Assembly: GCF_005876835.1 (NCBI RefSeq)
Contig: NZ_PPSW01000021.1
Coordinates: 1 to 64,000 of the forward strand
Direction of reading: 5' to 3'
Length of the DNA stretch: 64,000 nucleotides
DNA from: Pseudoalteromonas phenolica
GTDB taxonomy: Bacteria; Pseudomonadota; Gammaproteobacteria; Enterobacterales; Alteromonadaceae
Below the pieces are notes generated by a model. That model saw only the letters and a list, made by a program, of their open reading frames with translations. It was not told the DNA's origin and ran no database searches. The translations under genes were made by a program, and so were the position numbers. Positions 26,301 to 34,852 of the stretch are shown here, piece after piece. Numbering within the stretch: the first letter of the stretch is position 1; each line of letters opens with the position of its first letter.

Positions 26301-26879
26301 CACTTTACTATTGAGAGATTGCGGGTTTGGCACATGCTCTAATATAGTCTGTGTTGTATCAGTATCGAGCGGGTAAATAAAACTGCGCCAGTAGTCTTTC
26401 ACTGCTTGGTCGATTAAGTCTGCACTGTCGAGCACAAATGTTTGGTTAAAACCCATGTTCGACTCAAACGCATGCTGCTTCAGCATTTTCTGGCAGAAAC
26501 CGTGAATGGTGTAAATCGCGGCTTCATCCATCGACTTGGCTGCAGCATCGAGTAACGTAAAAGCCTGTTTTTTGTCTTTGACGTCTTTTAACACTCGAAG
26601 AATGAGGTCGTCTTTTGATTCTTTGCCGAGTAACACATCGCGCGCTTCGACAATTCGTTTTCTTACTCGGTCTCTGATCTCAGCCGTTGCCGCATCAGTA
26701 AATGTTACTACTAAGATTTGCTCAACGTTTAAAGGCGTACTCTCTTGCTCAGGTAAAGTCAAACCCAGTAAGCAACGTAAATACAAGCCCGTAATGGTAT
26801 AAGTTTTACCCGTCCCTGCACTGGCTTCAATTAGGTTTTGCCCAACCAAAGGCATGACTGTTGGATCAAGCATTTGCAT
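23310..26879 (-). CDS. recB: Exodeoxyribonuclease V subunit beta, RecB helicase-nuclease
   Basis: RecB supplies the 3'-5' helicase and the only nuclease domain of RecBCD. The start is ATG 26879, with GGAAG 6 bases upstream; it overlaps the recC end by 14 bp. An upstream TTG was rejected. The 1189-residue protein (E. coli 1180) has Walker A IEASAGTGKTYTI, motif II MIDEFQDTDPIQ, motif III MIGDPKQAIYGFRGAD, and motif VI LYVALTRAVHHC. The C-terminal nuclease motif is GFIDLIFEHQGKYYILDYKSN read as D...DYK. All catalytic residues appear intact. Confidence 0.97.
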   Translation of the reverse strand: MQMLDPTVMPLVGQNLIEASAGTGKTYTITGLYLRCLLGLTLPEQESTPLNVEQILVVTFTDAATAEIRDRVRKRIVEARDVLLGKESKDDLILRVLKDVKDKKQAFTLLDAAAKSMDEAAIYTIHGFCQKMLKQHAFESNMGFNQTFVLDSADLIDQAVKDYWRSFIYPLDTDTTQTILEHVPNPQSLNSKVSKLLSKGNITITPSYDLDDVLATKAQYQQQAQTFKSALLASDFFTALDNSGLAKNKAPGRVANIAALIDYCQSDNWYFEFGSAKHSFNLWSEETLSDSQYYKKGQAPMSHPLLKSFSEMFALHQKLQEGLPLAIVQQAAKQVASLLEKQKRKQGVLTPDDLLTQLHAALTAEQGELLAEKIATLFPMAMIDEFQDTDPIQYGIFQSIYGTREATTLTMIGDPKQAIYGFRGADIFTYIHAKKQVQETHQYTLATNFRSAKGVVDAVNSIFKQNENSFIYNKDIPFEAVAANGKKPGEGFELSNEPAAPLCFSVLKDASEVTSKGVAHPALAELYASKTATLLNQAQQGAATIAGTPVAAGDICFLVRDRNEAALIKRALTNKGIDSVYLARESVFQQPVSQALMQFLMVLHGPYDEALLRGVLASDLFGLNYQQIFALQNETDSLQAAQNNVTHKTWQEYLLQFSKLKALWYKKGVMAMLEQLLVENDLPLLWQQKGHHVERWLTDYRHLAELLQHKQIELEGTQRVLRWYEKQYTESLSDTAQVRLESDENLVKIITMHASKGLEYPIVYLPFASGYREASEAIYHKDDTLVYDLSKSDDAMQLAEKERLAEDIRLLYVALTRAVHHCDVGMYNLAEGRSKKPGITRTALGYVLFAPDLMTSAEQWHARLDALCTSDANLQVAYFDINGLPSESYTPAQQAEMIDCAVKAVSANIERDWRATSFSQLTYHQDHDDRPLGAIDENHLLDLPLAESQETLDAYTFPKGAKAGSCLHEIFELIDFSEPETPQAPNLTLEEAVKQTLDKFGFEEKWQVPVKHWVSACLACKLDSNLALKDITPAQRLVEMEFNLPLAPLDQVTLNNIVSNVTQHPSNLKFDNVKGLLKGFIDLIFEHQGKYYILDYKSNYLGDAPSDYASDNLVQAMNAHQYHLQYMIYTVALHRLLKARLPNYQPEHHLGGVYYVFLRAMGDGEGVFFKQLSLSELEQLDALFLQGAA

Positions 26880-29800
26880 ATTTTTCTTCCTTCGCAAGGT
26901 CAATCAGTTTGCCAAATAACGATTTACTTAAGCTGACAAATTCAGCATCAAAATCAAATAGATTTTTAAAATCGAGCGCCACGTAAGGGTTTTCGCTGTC
27001 GCCCATGCCGATATATTGGCCACCGTTAAATTTATTGGCCGCTTTATTGATGTCTTCCGTGAGCGCATATTCATAACTAGATGCAACAAAGAAAGGTTGC
27101 GGACTGCTCATAAGCGAAATGTAAAAATTGACCCATTTCTGTAGCTCGGTTTTTGCCTCTTCTGCCTCTAACGGCGCAAAGCTAACTTGCTCGTCTAAAC
27201 CATAAACAGAAGTCGTGACCGATTGCTCCATACAATTCGCTGCACAGTGGTAAATAAACGCTCTAACTTTGTCTTTGGCCTTAATACTGGCTGGGCGATA
27301 AAAGATTTGTTGCGACGTAAAGAGTTTATCGAGCCACCCTTGTAGTTTTATTACACCGCAGTCGATATCAATTTCAACTGGCTCTGAAGGTGATATGAGT
27401 GTTGTTTTTAAACGCTCAGCTAGGGGTGTGATCCTTTGCTGTAATTGACCAAGTTGCACTTTACCCACTTCGGCTTGTGGCAAGTCGCCTCGTTGTAAAA
27501 GTTGCTCAGGCGCTTTTTCTGAATCATTCAGAGAGTCTGTTAGTAATTCATCTAGATATTGATAGCGAGACAAAGCATCGAGAGCAAATGGTTCATCGTC
27601 GTCAATCACTTCTTCCGCATTGTATAAACGCACACCCACACGTTGCTGATAAAACGCTGCTTGAGGGTTTAAAACGGCTCGGATTAACTGATTAATATCT
27701 ACTTCATGATCTGTTGTATCAAACAGACTTGGCAGGCCTTCGTTAAAACTTGTGTTGTTTCCATTGCTCGAAGGCTCTTTAGTAGCCTTTGTAATCAACC
27801 AAGTGGGATTAAAGCTTTGTTGATCGCTCTCAATATAATTTAAAGTAGAGAATGGCTGCAGTGTGGCTTGGTTTAATAAGTGCGTAGAAGGTTTACAAGC
27901 TTTGCCTTCGATATAAAAACAACGGTCAATGTAGTCAATAAGTTCGCTGACCAAAATTGACGGTACTTGCGGCTCGTTGTTGTAGCATGAGCGCCCCACG
28001 TAACTGAGTAAGAGTTGTTTTCGCGCACTCAATAATGCTTCTAAAAATAGATACCTGTCATCGAGTTTACGCGAACGGTCACCTTTTTTACGCTGACTTT
28101 GCGATACAAGGTCAAAGCCTATCGGCTGAACACTTCGCGGATAGTCACCGTCGTTCAAGCCAAGTAGACAAACGACTTTGAACGGCACAGCACGCATTGG
28201 CATTAGTGTACAGAAGTTAACAGCGCCCACAAGAAAACGTTGCCCGACTCCTTTCTGTGCGACCCCTTGTTTGACCCAATAACTGATGATTTCGGGGCTT
28301 ACCGCTTCAAGCATATCTTTATTGTCAAAGTGGGTCTGTAAAGTTTCAATCACTTTATTGAGCACTTGCAGATCCCAGCTTTGATCTGAATCTGGATGAT
28401 AAAACGTTTTTATCAGTGATTTGAGCTGTTCAGCTTTAACATCAAGGGAGCTTTGTTCACTCAAAATATTCTTGTGACTGATCAAATCATCAATAAAGTG
28501 GATCAGTTTACTGAGCGACTCTGTGGCCATGCCCTCAACTTGATCGCTTGGGAAAATGCCTTCAAATGCCAGAGACTCATCGCTCATAGCAATGCCAAGC
28601 AATAAACGATTTAAGCCCTGCAGCCAGGTATTTAGCTGCATTTTAGGTAGTTCATGCTCAGCTTTATGATCTGCGTTGATGCCCCAGCGTACCCCAACTT
28701 CTTCAAGCCAAAATCTGAACTGCTCAAATTCATCTTCACTACACTGATATTGTTTCGCAATTGGCTCAACAGCAAATAAATCCAAGATATCTGATACGCC
28801 AAAGCGGCTAAAAGGTAAATCAACTAAAGACAAGAAAGAATTGATTACGGGCTTTTCTTGATCAATGGCTAAATCTGCCAATGAGTAAGGTATATAACGC
28901 TCTGCGGTTGCGCCGCCAAATACTGCCTCAATGTAAGGGCTGTATTTAGCCACGTCCGGCATCATAACTATAAAGTCTTTCGGCGTAAGGTTTGGGTCTT
29001 CATGCATCAGTGCCAAGATATGGTCATGTAAACGCTCAATTTCACGAAGTGGCGTATGACAGTCTTGAAACACAATGGAGTTATCATCTTCTTTGATGGA
29101 CAATTGACCCTCTTGGTTTATAAACCATTGCGTGTCTTTAACTAGGGTTTTGCCTTTAAAAGATAAATCGAAAATTTCTTTTTGTACTTTGCCCAGTAAG
29201 TTATCGCTAAAATCTTCGACAAACCCGTCTATCCATGATGCGTCCAATTGCAGCAGCTGTTCAAAGTAATCTCGACCTAACTTACCCCATGCCGATAAAA
29301 GGGGATTACCAATTTGAAAATATTCTCCTGATTGCGCTTCGAGTTCTGGATATTTCACAAATTTAGCAGCAATTTTAGCCTGCGTTTTTTCGTCAACCAC
29401 ATCGCCCCAGTAATGTTCACTCGGATTGAACAAGAACAGCAACACATTGGTTTTCTGAGCTAGCGCTTGGAAAATCTCAAGCTGACTACTTGGAATGGCT
29501 GACAGACCAAATAAACTTATTCTCTCAGGTAACTGCTCTACAGAGGCTTCAGCTAAGGCTTCGAGTAACATGCCATGCATGTTGGCACGGTGATAAGGGC
29601 TCTGTCCTAAATCTTCAGTTAAAGAAACAAGCTTTCGCCATAAATCGGGCTGCCAAGGGGCAATAGAAACATCCACATCCGGCAATTCATCCATGCCTGA
29701 CTCCCATGTGTCTAACCACTCAGGACGATACATTAAATATTGGTCGAATACATCCGCAACTTTTTCACATAAAGCAAAGCGCTTTTTACCAGCTTCATCA

Positions 29801-30150
29801 TCTTCTAAATAGCGCTTTAAGGGCTCATATACAGGTAATGCGAGTTGCTCTGGCAACAACGTCATCAGCTTCCAAGTTAAGTTCGCTTTATTAAAAGGCG
29901 ACTCTTTTGGTACTTGTGGTAGAAAGGTTTGATACAGCTGCCAAATAAAGCTGGAAGGCAATGGAAAATCAAGTTGCGCTGCCAAACCTGAATGCTGGCT
30001 CACACCCAATTTTAACCATTGCGACATACCCGGTGACTGAACAAGAATAATTTCTTTACTAAAAATACTGTCTAAAGGCGCTGTGTCTAATACTTTATGG
30101 AGCTGCGATTGCAACGCCTCCATGCGATTTGACTGAATAATATGTAACAT
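26866..30150 (-). CDS. recC: Exodeoxyribonuclease V subunit gamma, RecC
   Basis: RecC holds RecB and RecD together and recognises Chi. The start is ATG 30150 (MLHIIQSNRMEALQ), which aligns with the E. coli start MLRVYHSNRLDVL and has AGAGG upstream; an in-frame start 13 codons earlier is less likely. The 1094-residue protein keeps family segments such as ILVQSPGMSQWLKLGVSQ, DFPLPSSFIWQLYQ and RAVPFKVVCLLGLNDGDYPR. First gene of the recCBD operon; the ptrA gene found between recC and recB in E. coli is absent. Confidence 0.97.
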   Translation of the reverse strand: MLHIIQSNRMEALQSQLHKVLDTAPLDSIFSKEIILVQSPGMSQWLKLGVSQHSGLAAQLDFPLPSSFIWQLYQTFLPQVPKESPFNKANLTWKLMTLLPEQLALPVYEPLKRYLEDDEAGKKRFALCEKVADVFDQYLMYRPEWLDTWESGMDELPDVDVSIAPWQPDLWRKLVSLTEDLGQSPYHRANMHGMLLEALAEASVEQLPERISLFGLSAIPSSQLEIFQALAQKTNVLLFLFNPSEHYWGDVVDEKTQAKIAAKFVKYPELEAQSGEYFQIGNPLLSAWGKLGRDYFEQLLQLDASWIDGFVEDFSDNLLGKVQKEIFDLSFKGKTLVKDTQWFINQEGQLSIKEDDNSIVFQDCHTPLREIERLHDHILALMHEDPNLTPKDFIVMMPDVAKYSPYIEAVFGGATAERYIPYSLADLAIDQEKPVINSFLSLVDLPFSRFGVSDILDLFAVEPIAKQYQCSEDEFEQFRFWLEEVGVRWGINADHKAEHELPKMQLNTWLQGLNRLLLGIAMSDESLAFEGIFPSDQVEGMATESLSKLIHFIDDLISHKNILSEQSSLDVKAEQLKSLIKTFYHPDSDQSWDLQVLNKVIETLQTHFDNKDMLEAVSPEIISYWVKQGVAQKGVGQRFLVGAVNFCTLMPMRAVPFKVVCLLGLNDGDYPRSVQPIGFDLVSQSQRKKGDRSRKLDDRYLFLEALLSARKQLLLSYVGRSCYNNEPQVPSILVSELIDYIDRCFYIEGKACKPSTHLLNQATLQPFSTLNYIESDQQSFNPTWLITKATKEPSSNGNNTSFNEGLPSLFDTTDHEVDINQLIRAVLNPQAAFYQQRVGVRLYNAEEVIDDDEPFALDALSRYQYLDELLTDSLNDSEKAPEQLLQRGDLPQAEVGKVQLGQLQQRITPLAERLKTTLISPSEPVEIDIDCGVIKLQGWLDKLFTSQQIFYRPASIKAKDKVRAFIYHCAANCMEQSVTTSVYGLDEQVSFAPLEAEEAKTELQKWVNFYISLMSSPQPFFVASSYEYALTEDINKAANKFNGGQYIGMGDSENPYVALDFKNLFDFDAEFVSLSKSLFGKLIDLAKEEKYANA

Positions 30151-30280
30151 GATGACAAGCCTCTGCGTTCCAGTGCATGTTGAATACAAGGTAAATATAA
30201 CACAGGGCTGAGTGTAATTTATTTATGAAAAACAATATAGTGACAGGGATCTAGTAAACAATATTTATCTAGATAAAATT

Positions 30281-30306
30281 AAACCCCATAACAAGTTATG
30301 GGGTTT
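30281..30306 (-). terminator. Terminator of the GAF-GGDEF gene
   Basis: AAACCCCATAA pairs with TTATGGGGTTT around CAAG, followed on the minus strand by TTTAATTTT. It lies 32 bp after the GGDEF stop and upstream of recC. Confidence 0.7.
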
Positions 30307-30337
30307 AATCATTAAAAAACTGATACGAATTTAGTCT

Positions 30338-31369
30338 TTAAAATAAGTCTATATCGTTACTTTCATCACTATTTTTTTCATCAATCAGTTGATCGTCTAT
30401 TAGTTGCTCAAAGAAACACAACTTATCTCGGCCATTTTCTTTTGCGTAATAAAGCGCTTTATCAGCTTGTTCTAAAACCGTTATAGGAAAGTCATAAGGG
30501 CTGATCCTGGACATACCTATACTCACCGTCATGGTTTTAACAAATGGGAAATGAGTTTGTCTGATTAGCTCCATAAACTGATCAATTTTAGCTTTCATTG
30601 CATCAAAGTCACATGGCTCAAAGACTAAAACAAACTCTTCACCACCGAAACGGAATATCAAATCACTGGAGCGAAAGTATTGACGCATTTTTTGCGCTAG
30701 CAATAATAAAACTTCATCACCACATACATGGCCATAGTTGTCATTAACTTTTTTGAAATGATCAATATCTACCATGGCAAGCCATGAAGTCGCACCTAAA
30801 GTTCTTTTTCGATTTTCATTTGGAAAGCTTGACTTGTGATGGTCTATTAATTGTTTTTCTAACAGCTGCTTTAGCTTCTTTTCAAACGTTTGTCGGTTGA
30901 GAAGGCCAGTTAACTTATCTCGTTCATTTTCGTGCAAGATACTTAAATAATTTTCAAAAATACGGCAAAAAGCATTCAATAAGACCTGATCTGAGCTGCT
31001 TAACCCCTTACTCACAATTGCAAGTGCGCCAATTGGTTTCTCTTGCAACGTAATAGGCAACCAGCGTCGCTCTGTACCATCCGCAGATTGAACAGTGATG
31101 ATACATGCAGATTGTAAACAAGAAACCAGCTCTGATGGCGGCTCTTGAACTACGTCTCTGTCTTCCCAAAGAAAGTCATCATGTGGTAGTACTTTTAAAC
31201 ATAAACTGCGTTCAATTACCAACTTCCCCTGAACTTGCAGATCTTTATAAATACCAACTTCTTCACATCCAATAAACTCTTGAATAGTAGAAATCAAACT
31301 ATATTCAAGAGAATCTACATCTCTAGTTTTGGTTATTTTTATGACTGAGTTAAGTAGCTCTTCTTGCAT
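30338..31369 (-). CDS. GAF-GGDEF diguanylate cyclase
   Basis: The 343-residue protein has an N-terminal GAF-like region (about 10-145) and a GGDEF domain (about 165-325). The active-site loop reads RFGGEEF, and an intact inhibitory I-site RSSD stands five residues before it. The substrate-binding VDIDHFKKVNDNYGH segment is also intact. It should make c-di-GMP with product inhibition. No membrane helix is visible, so it is probably cytosolic and controlled by a small ligand or oligomer state through GAF. A monocistronic unit. Confidence 0.93.
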   Translation of the reverse strand: MQEELLNSVIKITKTRDVDSLEYSLISTIQEFIGCEEVGIYKDLQVQGKLVIERSLCLKVLPHDDFLWEDRDVVQEPPSELVSCLQSACIITVQSADGTERRWLPITLQEKPIGALAIVSKGLSSSDQVLLNAFCRIFENYLSILHENERDKLTGLLNRQTFEKKLKQLLEKQLIDHHKSSFPNENRKRTLGATSWLAMVDIDHFKKVNDNYGHVCGDEVLLLLAQKMRQYFRSSDLIFRFGGEEFVLVFEPCDFDAMKAKIDQFMELIRQTHFPFVKTMTVSIGMSRISPYDFPITVLEQADKALYYAKENGRDKLCFFEQLIDDQLIDEKNSDESNDIDLF

Positions 31370-31562
31370 AATACTTCCAATCGATCATCGACTAGTACGA
31401 AACAACCTAAATATGTCAATTAGTTAGCAAGTATTCGCTCAACGACATTTAAGTTAATTTAAAATATGGAAGTTATTCTAATCGAAAGCCATTAAGATAG
31501 GAATAAAGAATTTAAAACTTGTACCAAAGTAAGGAAATAAAACAGAATTTAAATAGAAAGGA

Positions 31563-31654
<92 letters not shown>

Positions 31655-31675
31655 ACTGCGCCTAAGCGCGAAGCT

Positions 31676-31704
31676 ATACTAAGTAAAGCACCACACTTAA
31701 GCAA
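31676..31704 (-). promoter_or_regulatory. Promoter candidate for tRNA-Ser
   Basis: On the minus strand TTGCTT (31699-31704) and TAGTAT (31676-31681) are separated by 17 bp, with a GC-rich stretch (CTTCGCGC) right after the -10, as expected for stringently controlled stable-RNA promoters. Confidence 0.4.
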
Positions 31705-31755
31705 GCTTTTTTGCCAATATGCTGAGCTAACTGCTTAACATATCGGCAAATTTGA

Positions 31756-32799
31756 TTACTTCTTCAAGTTCGAAGAGAAATCTAACATACGATTTAGAGA
31801 GCGTAGCGCCCCTTCACGTAAGTCCATATCAACAAACACTTCTTTACCTTCAGGGCTCACAAGAGCTTCTTCGATTGCTTTAAGGCCGTTCATCGCCATC
31901 CAAGGACAGTGAGCACAGCTTTTACACGTTGCACCTTCACCGGCTGTTGGCGCCTCAAAGAATTCTTTCTCAGGGCATAGCTGTTGCATTTTGTAAAAAA
32001 TACCGCGATCAGTTGCAACGATGAACTTTTGATTATCCATCTCTTGTGCTGCTTTAATTAGCTGGCTTGTTGAACCTACTGCATCAGCAAGATCAACGAT
32101 TTCTGCTGGTGATTCAGGGTGAACTAACACAGCTGCATCTGGATGAAGCGCTTTCATATCTTTTAGCGCTTTCGTTTTAAACTCATCGTGAACGATACAT
32201 GCGCCGTTCCACATAATCATATCAGCGCCTGTTTTCTTCTGAATGTATGAACCTAGATGCTTATCAGGACCCCAAATGATTTTTTCACCTTCAGAGTCTA
32301 GGTGTTCAACAATTTCTAAAGCACAAGAAGACGTTACGATCCAATCTGCACGAGCTTTTACAGCGGTAGATGTATTCGCGTAAACCACAACTTTTCGATC
32401 AGGGTGTTGATCACAAAACTTTGAGAACTCATCAATTGGACAACCCACATCGAGTGAGCAGGTTGCGGCAAGTGTTGGCATAACAACGGTTTTGTTCGGC
32501 GTTAAGATCTTAGCCGTTTCACCCATGAAGCGAACACCCGCTACGATGATAATGTCTTTATCTTCTTGATTTGCACCAAAACGTGCCATCTCTAAAGAAT
32601 CAGCAACACAGCCGCCCGTTTCTTCAGCTAATGCTTGAATTTCAGGATCAGTATAATAATGCGCAACTAATACGGCATTTTTATCTACTAAAAGTTGTTT
32701 AATTCGTGCTTTATATTCAGCTTTTTCGGCGTCGTTAAGTGGCGCCGGCTTTGGAGGAAAGATGTAATCCTCTGGCATGATTTGTTCTGCTAAACTCAT
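31756..32799 (-). CDS. nadA: Quinolinate synthase NadA
   Basis: NadA condenses iminoaspartate with dihydroxyacetone phosphate to quinolinate, in NAD biosynthesis, using a [4Fe-4S] cluster. The 347-residue protein starting at ATG 32799 ([12 protein letters not shown]) carries the cluster cysteines in [18 protein letters not shown] and [16 protein letters not shown], plus the substrate motif [12 protein letters not shown] and VHPESPAE. An ATG seven codons earlier (32820) has a poorer upstream region. It lies downstream of the tRNA-Lys array, as in E. coli where nadA follows the lys/val tRNAs beside cpoB. Confidence 0.96.
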   Translation of the reverse strand: MSLAEQIMPEDYIFPPKPAPLNDAEKAEYKARIKQLLVDKNAVLVAHYYTDPEIQALAEETGGCVADSLEMARFGANQEDKDIIIVAGVRFMGETAKILTPNKTVVMPTLAATCSLDVGCPIDEFSKFCDQHPDRKVVVYANTSTAVKARADWIVTSSCALEIVEHLDSEGEKIIWGPDKHLGSYIQKKTGADMIMWNGACIVHDEFKTKALKDMKALHPDAAVLVHPESPAEIVDLADAVGSTSQLIKAAQEMDNQKFIVATDRGIFYKMQQLCPEKEFFEAPTAGEGATCKSCAHCPWMAMNGLKAIEEALVSPEGKEVFVDMDLREGALRSLNRMLDFSSNLKK

Positions 32800-32925
32800 T
32801 TCTCGACCATCAGTGCACATTGCAAAATTGATGCGAATTATACGTAATTGCTGAGCAGAATCCTAGTCTGTGACGACAATAGTAAGGGATTATTAAGGTT
32901 TAATGAATTAAAGATATTAGGTGCA

Positions 32926-33001
32926 TGGTGGGTCATGATGGACTTGAACCATCGACCAATGGATTAAAAGTCCACTGCTCTACCAACTGAGCTAATGACC
33001 C
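32926..33001 (-). tRNA. tRNA-Lys (UUU), copy 10 (last transcribed)
   Basis: A 76-nt gene on the minus strand starting GGGTCATTAGCTCAGTTGGT, with anticodon TTT in CTTTTAA, T-arm GGTTCAAGTCC and an encoded CCA. No clear intrinsic terminator follows, and nadA starts 127 bp downstream. Confidence 0.98.
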
Positions 33002-33029
33002 ATACAGATAGGGATGAAGAATTTTGAGA

Positions 33030-33105
33030 TGGTGGGTCATGATGGACTTGAACCATCGACCAATGGATTAAAAGTCCACTGCTCTACCAACTGAGCTAAT
33101 GACCC
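33030..33105 (-). tRNA. tRNA-Lys (UUU), copy 9
   Basis: Sequence identical to the other nine copies, with encoded CCA. The 28-bp spacer downstream differs from the others (no GATATC). Confidence 0.98.
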
Positions 33106-33134
33106 GCTCAAAGGATATCGATATTTAAAGTAAG

Positions 33135-33210
33135 TGGTGGGTCATGATGGACTTGAACCATCGACCAATGGATTAAAAGTCCACTGCTCTACCAACTGAG
33201 CTAATGACCC
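33135..33210 (-). tRNA. tRNA-Lys (UUU), copy 8
   Basis: Identical copy. The 29-bp spacer on its low-coordinate side contains GATATC. Confidence 0.98.
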
Positions 33211-33239
33211 GCTCTAGGGTTCTCGACACTTTAAATAAG

Positions 33240-33315
33240 TGGTGGGTCATGATGGACTTGAACCATCGACCAATGGATTAAAAGTCCACTGCTCTACCAA
33301 CTGAGCTAATGACCC
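33240..33315 (-). tRNA. tRNA-Lys (UUU), copy 7
   Basis: Identical copy. Its 29-bp low-coordinate spacer has TTCTCGA in place of the GATATC element. Confidence 0.98.
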
Positions 33316-33343
33316 GCTCGAGGATATCAGATACTTTAAATAG

Positions 33344-33419
33344 TGGTGGGTCATGATGGACTTGAACCATCGACCAATGGATTAAAAGTCCACTGCTCTA
33401 CCAACTGAGCTAATGACCC
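33344..33419 (-). tRNA. tRNA-Lys (UUU), copy 6
   Basis: Identical copy; 28-bp low-coordinate spacer with GATATC. Confidence 0.98.
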
Positions 33420-33446
33420 GCTCTGGATATCAATCTTACTAAGTAG

Positions 33447-33522
33447 TGGTGGGTCATGATGGACTTGAACCATCGACCAATGGATTAAAAGTCCACTGCT
33501 CTACCAACTGAGCTAATGACCC
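33447..33522 (-). tRNA. tRNA-Lys (UUU), copy 5
   Basis: Identical copy; 27-bp low-coordinate spacer with GATATC. Confidence 0.98.
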
Positions 33523-33551
33523 GCTCATGCGATATCAGTCTAATTAAGAAG

Positions 33552-33627
33552 TGGTGGGTCATGATGGACTTGAACCATCGACCAATGGATTAAAAGTCCA
33601 CTGCTCTACCAACTGAGCTAATGACCC
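33552..33627 (-). tRNA. tRNA-Lys (UUU), copy 4
   Basis: Identical copy; 29-bp low-coordinate spacer with GATATC. Confidence 0.98.
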
Positions 33628-33657
33628 GCTCGGGGATATCTTACACTTATTTAAAAG

Positions 33658-33733
33658 TGGTGGGTCATGATGGACTTGAACCATCGACCAATGGATTAAA
33701 AGTCCACTGCTCTACCAACTGAGCTAATGACCC
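33658..33733 (-). tRNA. tRNA-Lys (UUU), copy 3
   Basis: Identical copy; 30-bp low-coordinate spacer with GATATC. Confidence 0.98.
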
Positions 33734-33761
33734 GCTCGGATATCTATTCTTAATTAAGTAT

Positions 33762-33837
33762 TGGTGGGTCATGATGGACTTGAACCATCGACCAATGGAT
33801 TAAAAGTCCACTGCTCTACCAACTGAGCTAATGACCC
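33762..33837 (-). tRNA. tRNA-Lys (UUU), copy 2
   Basis: Identical copy; 28-bp low-coordinate spacer with GATATC. Confidence 0.98.
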
Positions 33838-33861
33838 GCAAGGATATCAAAACTTAATAAG

Positions 33862-33937
33862 TGGTGGGTCATGATGGACTTGAACCATCGACCAATGGAT
33901 TAAAAGTCCACTGCTCTACCAACTGAGCTAATGACCC
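33862..33937 (-). tRNA. tRNA-Lys (UUU), copy 1 (first transcribed)
   Basis: Identical copy nearest the promoter at 33985-34012. Its low-coordinate spacer is the shortest (24 bp) and also contains GATATC. Confidence 0.98.
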
Positions 33938-33984
33938 ACTTAGTGCAACAAGTGATTTGAATCAATCGCCTGCTGCGGGCGCTT

Positions 33985-34012
33985 ATAATACTTATTTAAA
34001 AAATGAGTGCAA
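33985..34012 (-). promoter_or_regulatory. Stable-RNA type promoter of the tRNA-Lys array
   Basis: On the minus strand TTGCAC (34007-34012), 16 bp, TATTAT (33985-33990), then AAGCGCCCGC. The GC-rich discriminator is the hallmark of stringently controlled rRNA/tRNA promoters. A-rich tracts just upstream could act as an UP element. The start would be near 33978, about 40 bases before the first tRNA. Confidence 0.7.
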
Positions 34013-34087
34013 CTGAAATGCGTAGTTTTTTTCAGTTTTTACGTCTAAGCGCCTAATTTTAAACCATACTGACAAAATATTATGCCA

Positions 34088-34837
34088 TTACATCTTACCA
34101 AGACGTTCTGTGGCCAATTTTGCAGCAGTCGTACTTGGGTATTCTTTAATTAGAGTATTTAACAACTCTTTGGCTTTTTCAAAGTTGTTTTCTTTTTGGA
34201 AGATAATACCAAGCTTTAATAAAGCATCAGGACGTTTATTTGAATTCGGATAATTACTCACAACATCTTGGAAGTGAATTCGCGCTTGTGCGTCGTTATT
34301 CTTTATTGAAAATAACTGTCCTAACCAATAGTGTGCATTTGGCATATATACAGAATTAGGGAAAGCGGTTAAAAAATTTTGTAATTCTGGAATAGCGGCA
34401 TCATAACGCTTATCCTTCATGATCAAAGCAACCGCTCGGTCATAGGCTTCGTTTTCTGATAAATCGCTGCTGATCGCTTGTGAGCTATCAACCACGATAT
34501 CGGAAGATGTCGTCGCACTTGATTGCTCATAAACTTTAGACACACGATTTTCAATTTCTTGATATAGCTCTCGTTGTCTTTGTAACACTTTTTCAAGTTT
34601 GTAACTTTGCTCTTCTGTCACACCTCTTACTTGAGAGACTTCATCTTGCAACAAATTAAGTTGTTGCTGGAGTTCGACTTGTAGCAAGTTACGCGTTTTC
34701 ATCATGCTTTCTAGCTGAGCTAAACGCTGTTCAATTGTTTGGGTTGAATTTGCAGCCTCAGATACAGGAGCGGGAGCAGCCCATACATGGGTGCTCCCGC
34801 TCATCATTATGGCTGCCAAAATATATTTCGGCTTCAT
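34088..34837 (-). CDS. cpoB: Tol-Pal system coordinator CpoB (YbgF)
   Basis: CpoB is a periplasmic protein that links Tol-Pal with peptidoglycan synthesis at division. The start is ATG 34837 (MKPKYILAAIMMSG), preceded by AAAGAG; a GTG two codons earlier is possible. The 249-residue protein has a signal peptide ending near VWAA, a trimerising coiled coil (about 35-100) and C-terminal TPR repeats (NAHYWLGQLFSIKNNDAQAR, RPDALLKLGIIFQKENNFEKA). Last gene of tolQ-tolR-tolA-tolB-pal-cpoB, 9 bp after pal. Confidence 0.95.
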   Translation of the reverse strand: MKPKYILAAIMMSGSTHVWAAPAPVSEAANSTQTIEQRLAQLESMMKTRNLLQVELQQQLNLLQDEVSQVRGVTEEQSYKLEKVLQRQRELYQEIENRVSKVYEQSSATTSSDIVVDSSQAISSDLSENEAYDRAVALIMKDKRYDAAIPELQNFLTAFPNSVYMPNAHYWLGQLFSIKNNDAQARIHFQDVVSNYPNSNKRPDALLKLGIIFQKENNFEKAKELLNTLIKEYPSTTAAKLATERLGKM

Positions 34838-34852
34838 AATCACTCTTTCAAA

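Noticed and set aside
31708..31752. nadA terminator (TTTGCCGATATG/CATATTGGCAAA)
   Set aside because: A clear inverted repeat with a long loop, but no T-run follows on the minus strand, so it is left unannotated.
32926..33937. Regular repeats with short spacers, at first glance like a CRISPR array
   Set aside because: The repeat unit folds as tRNA-Lys with a CCA end, and the spacers are similar to one another and short.
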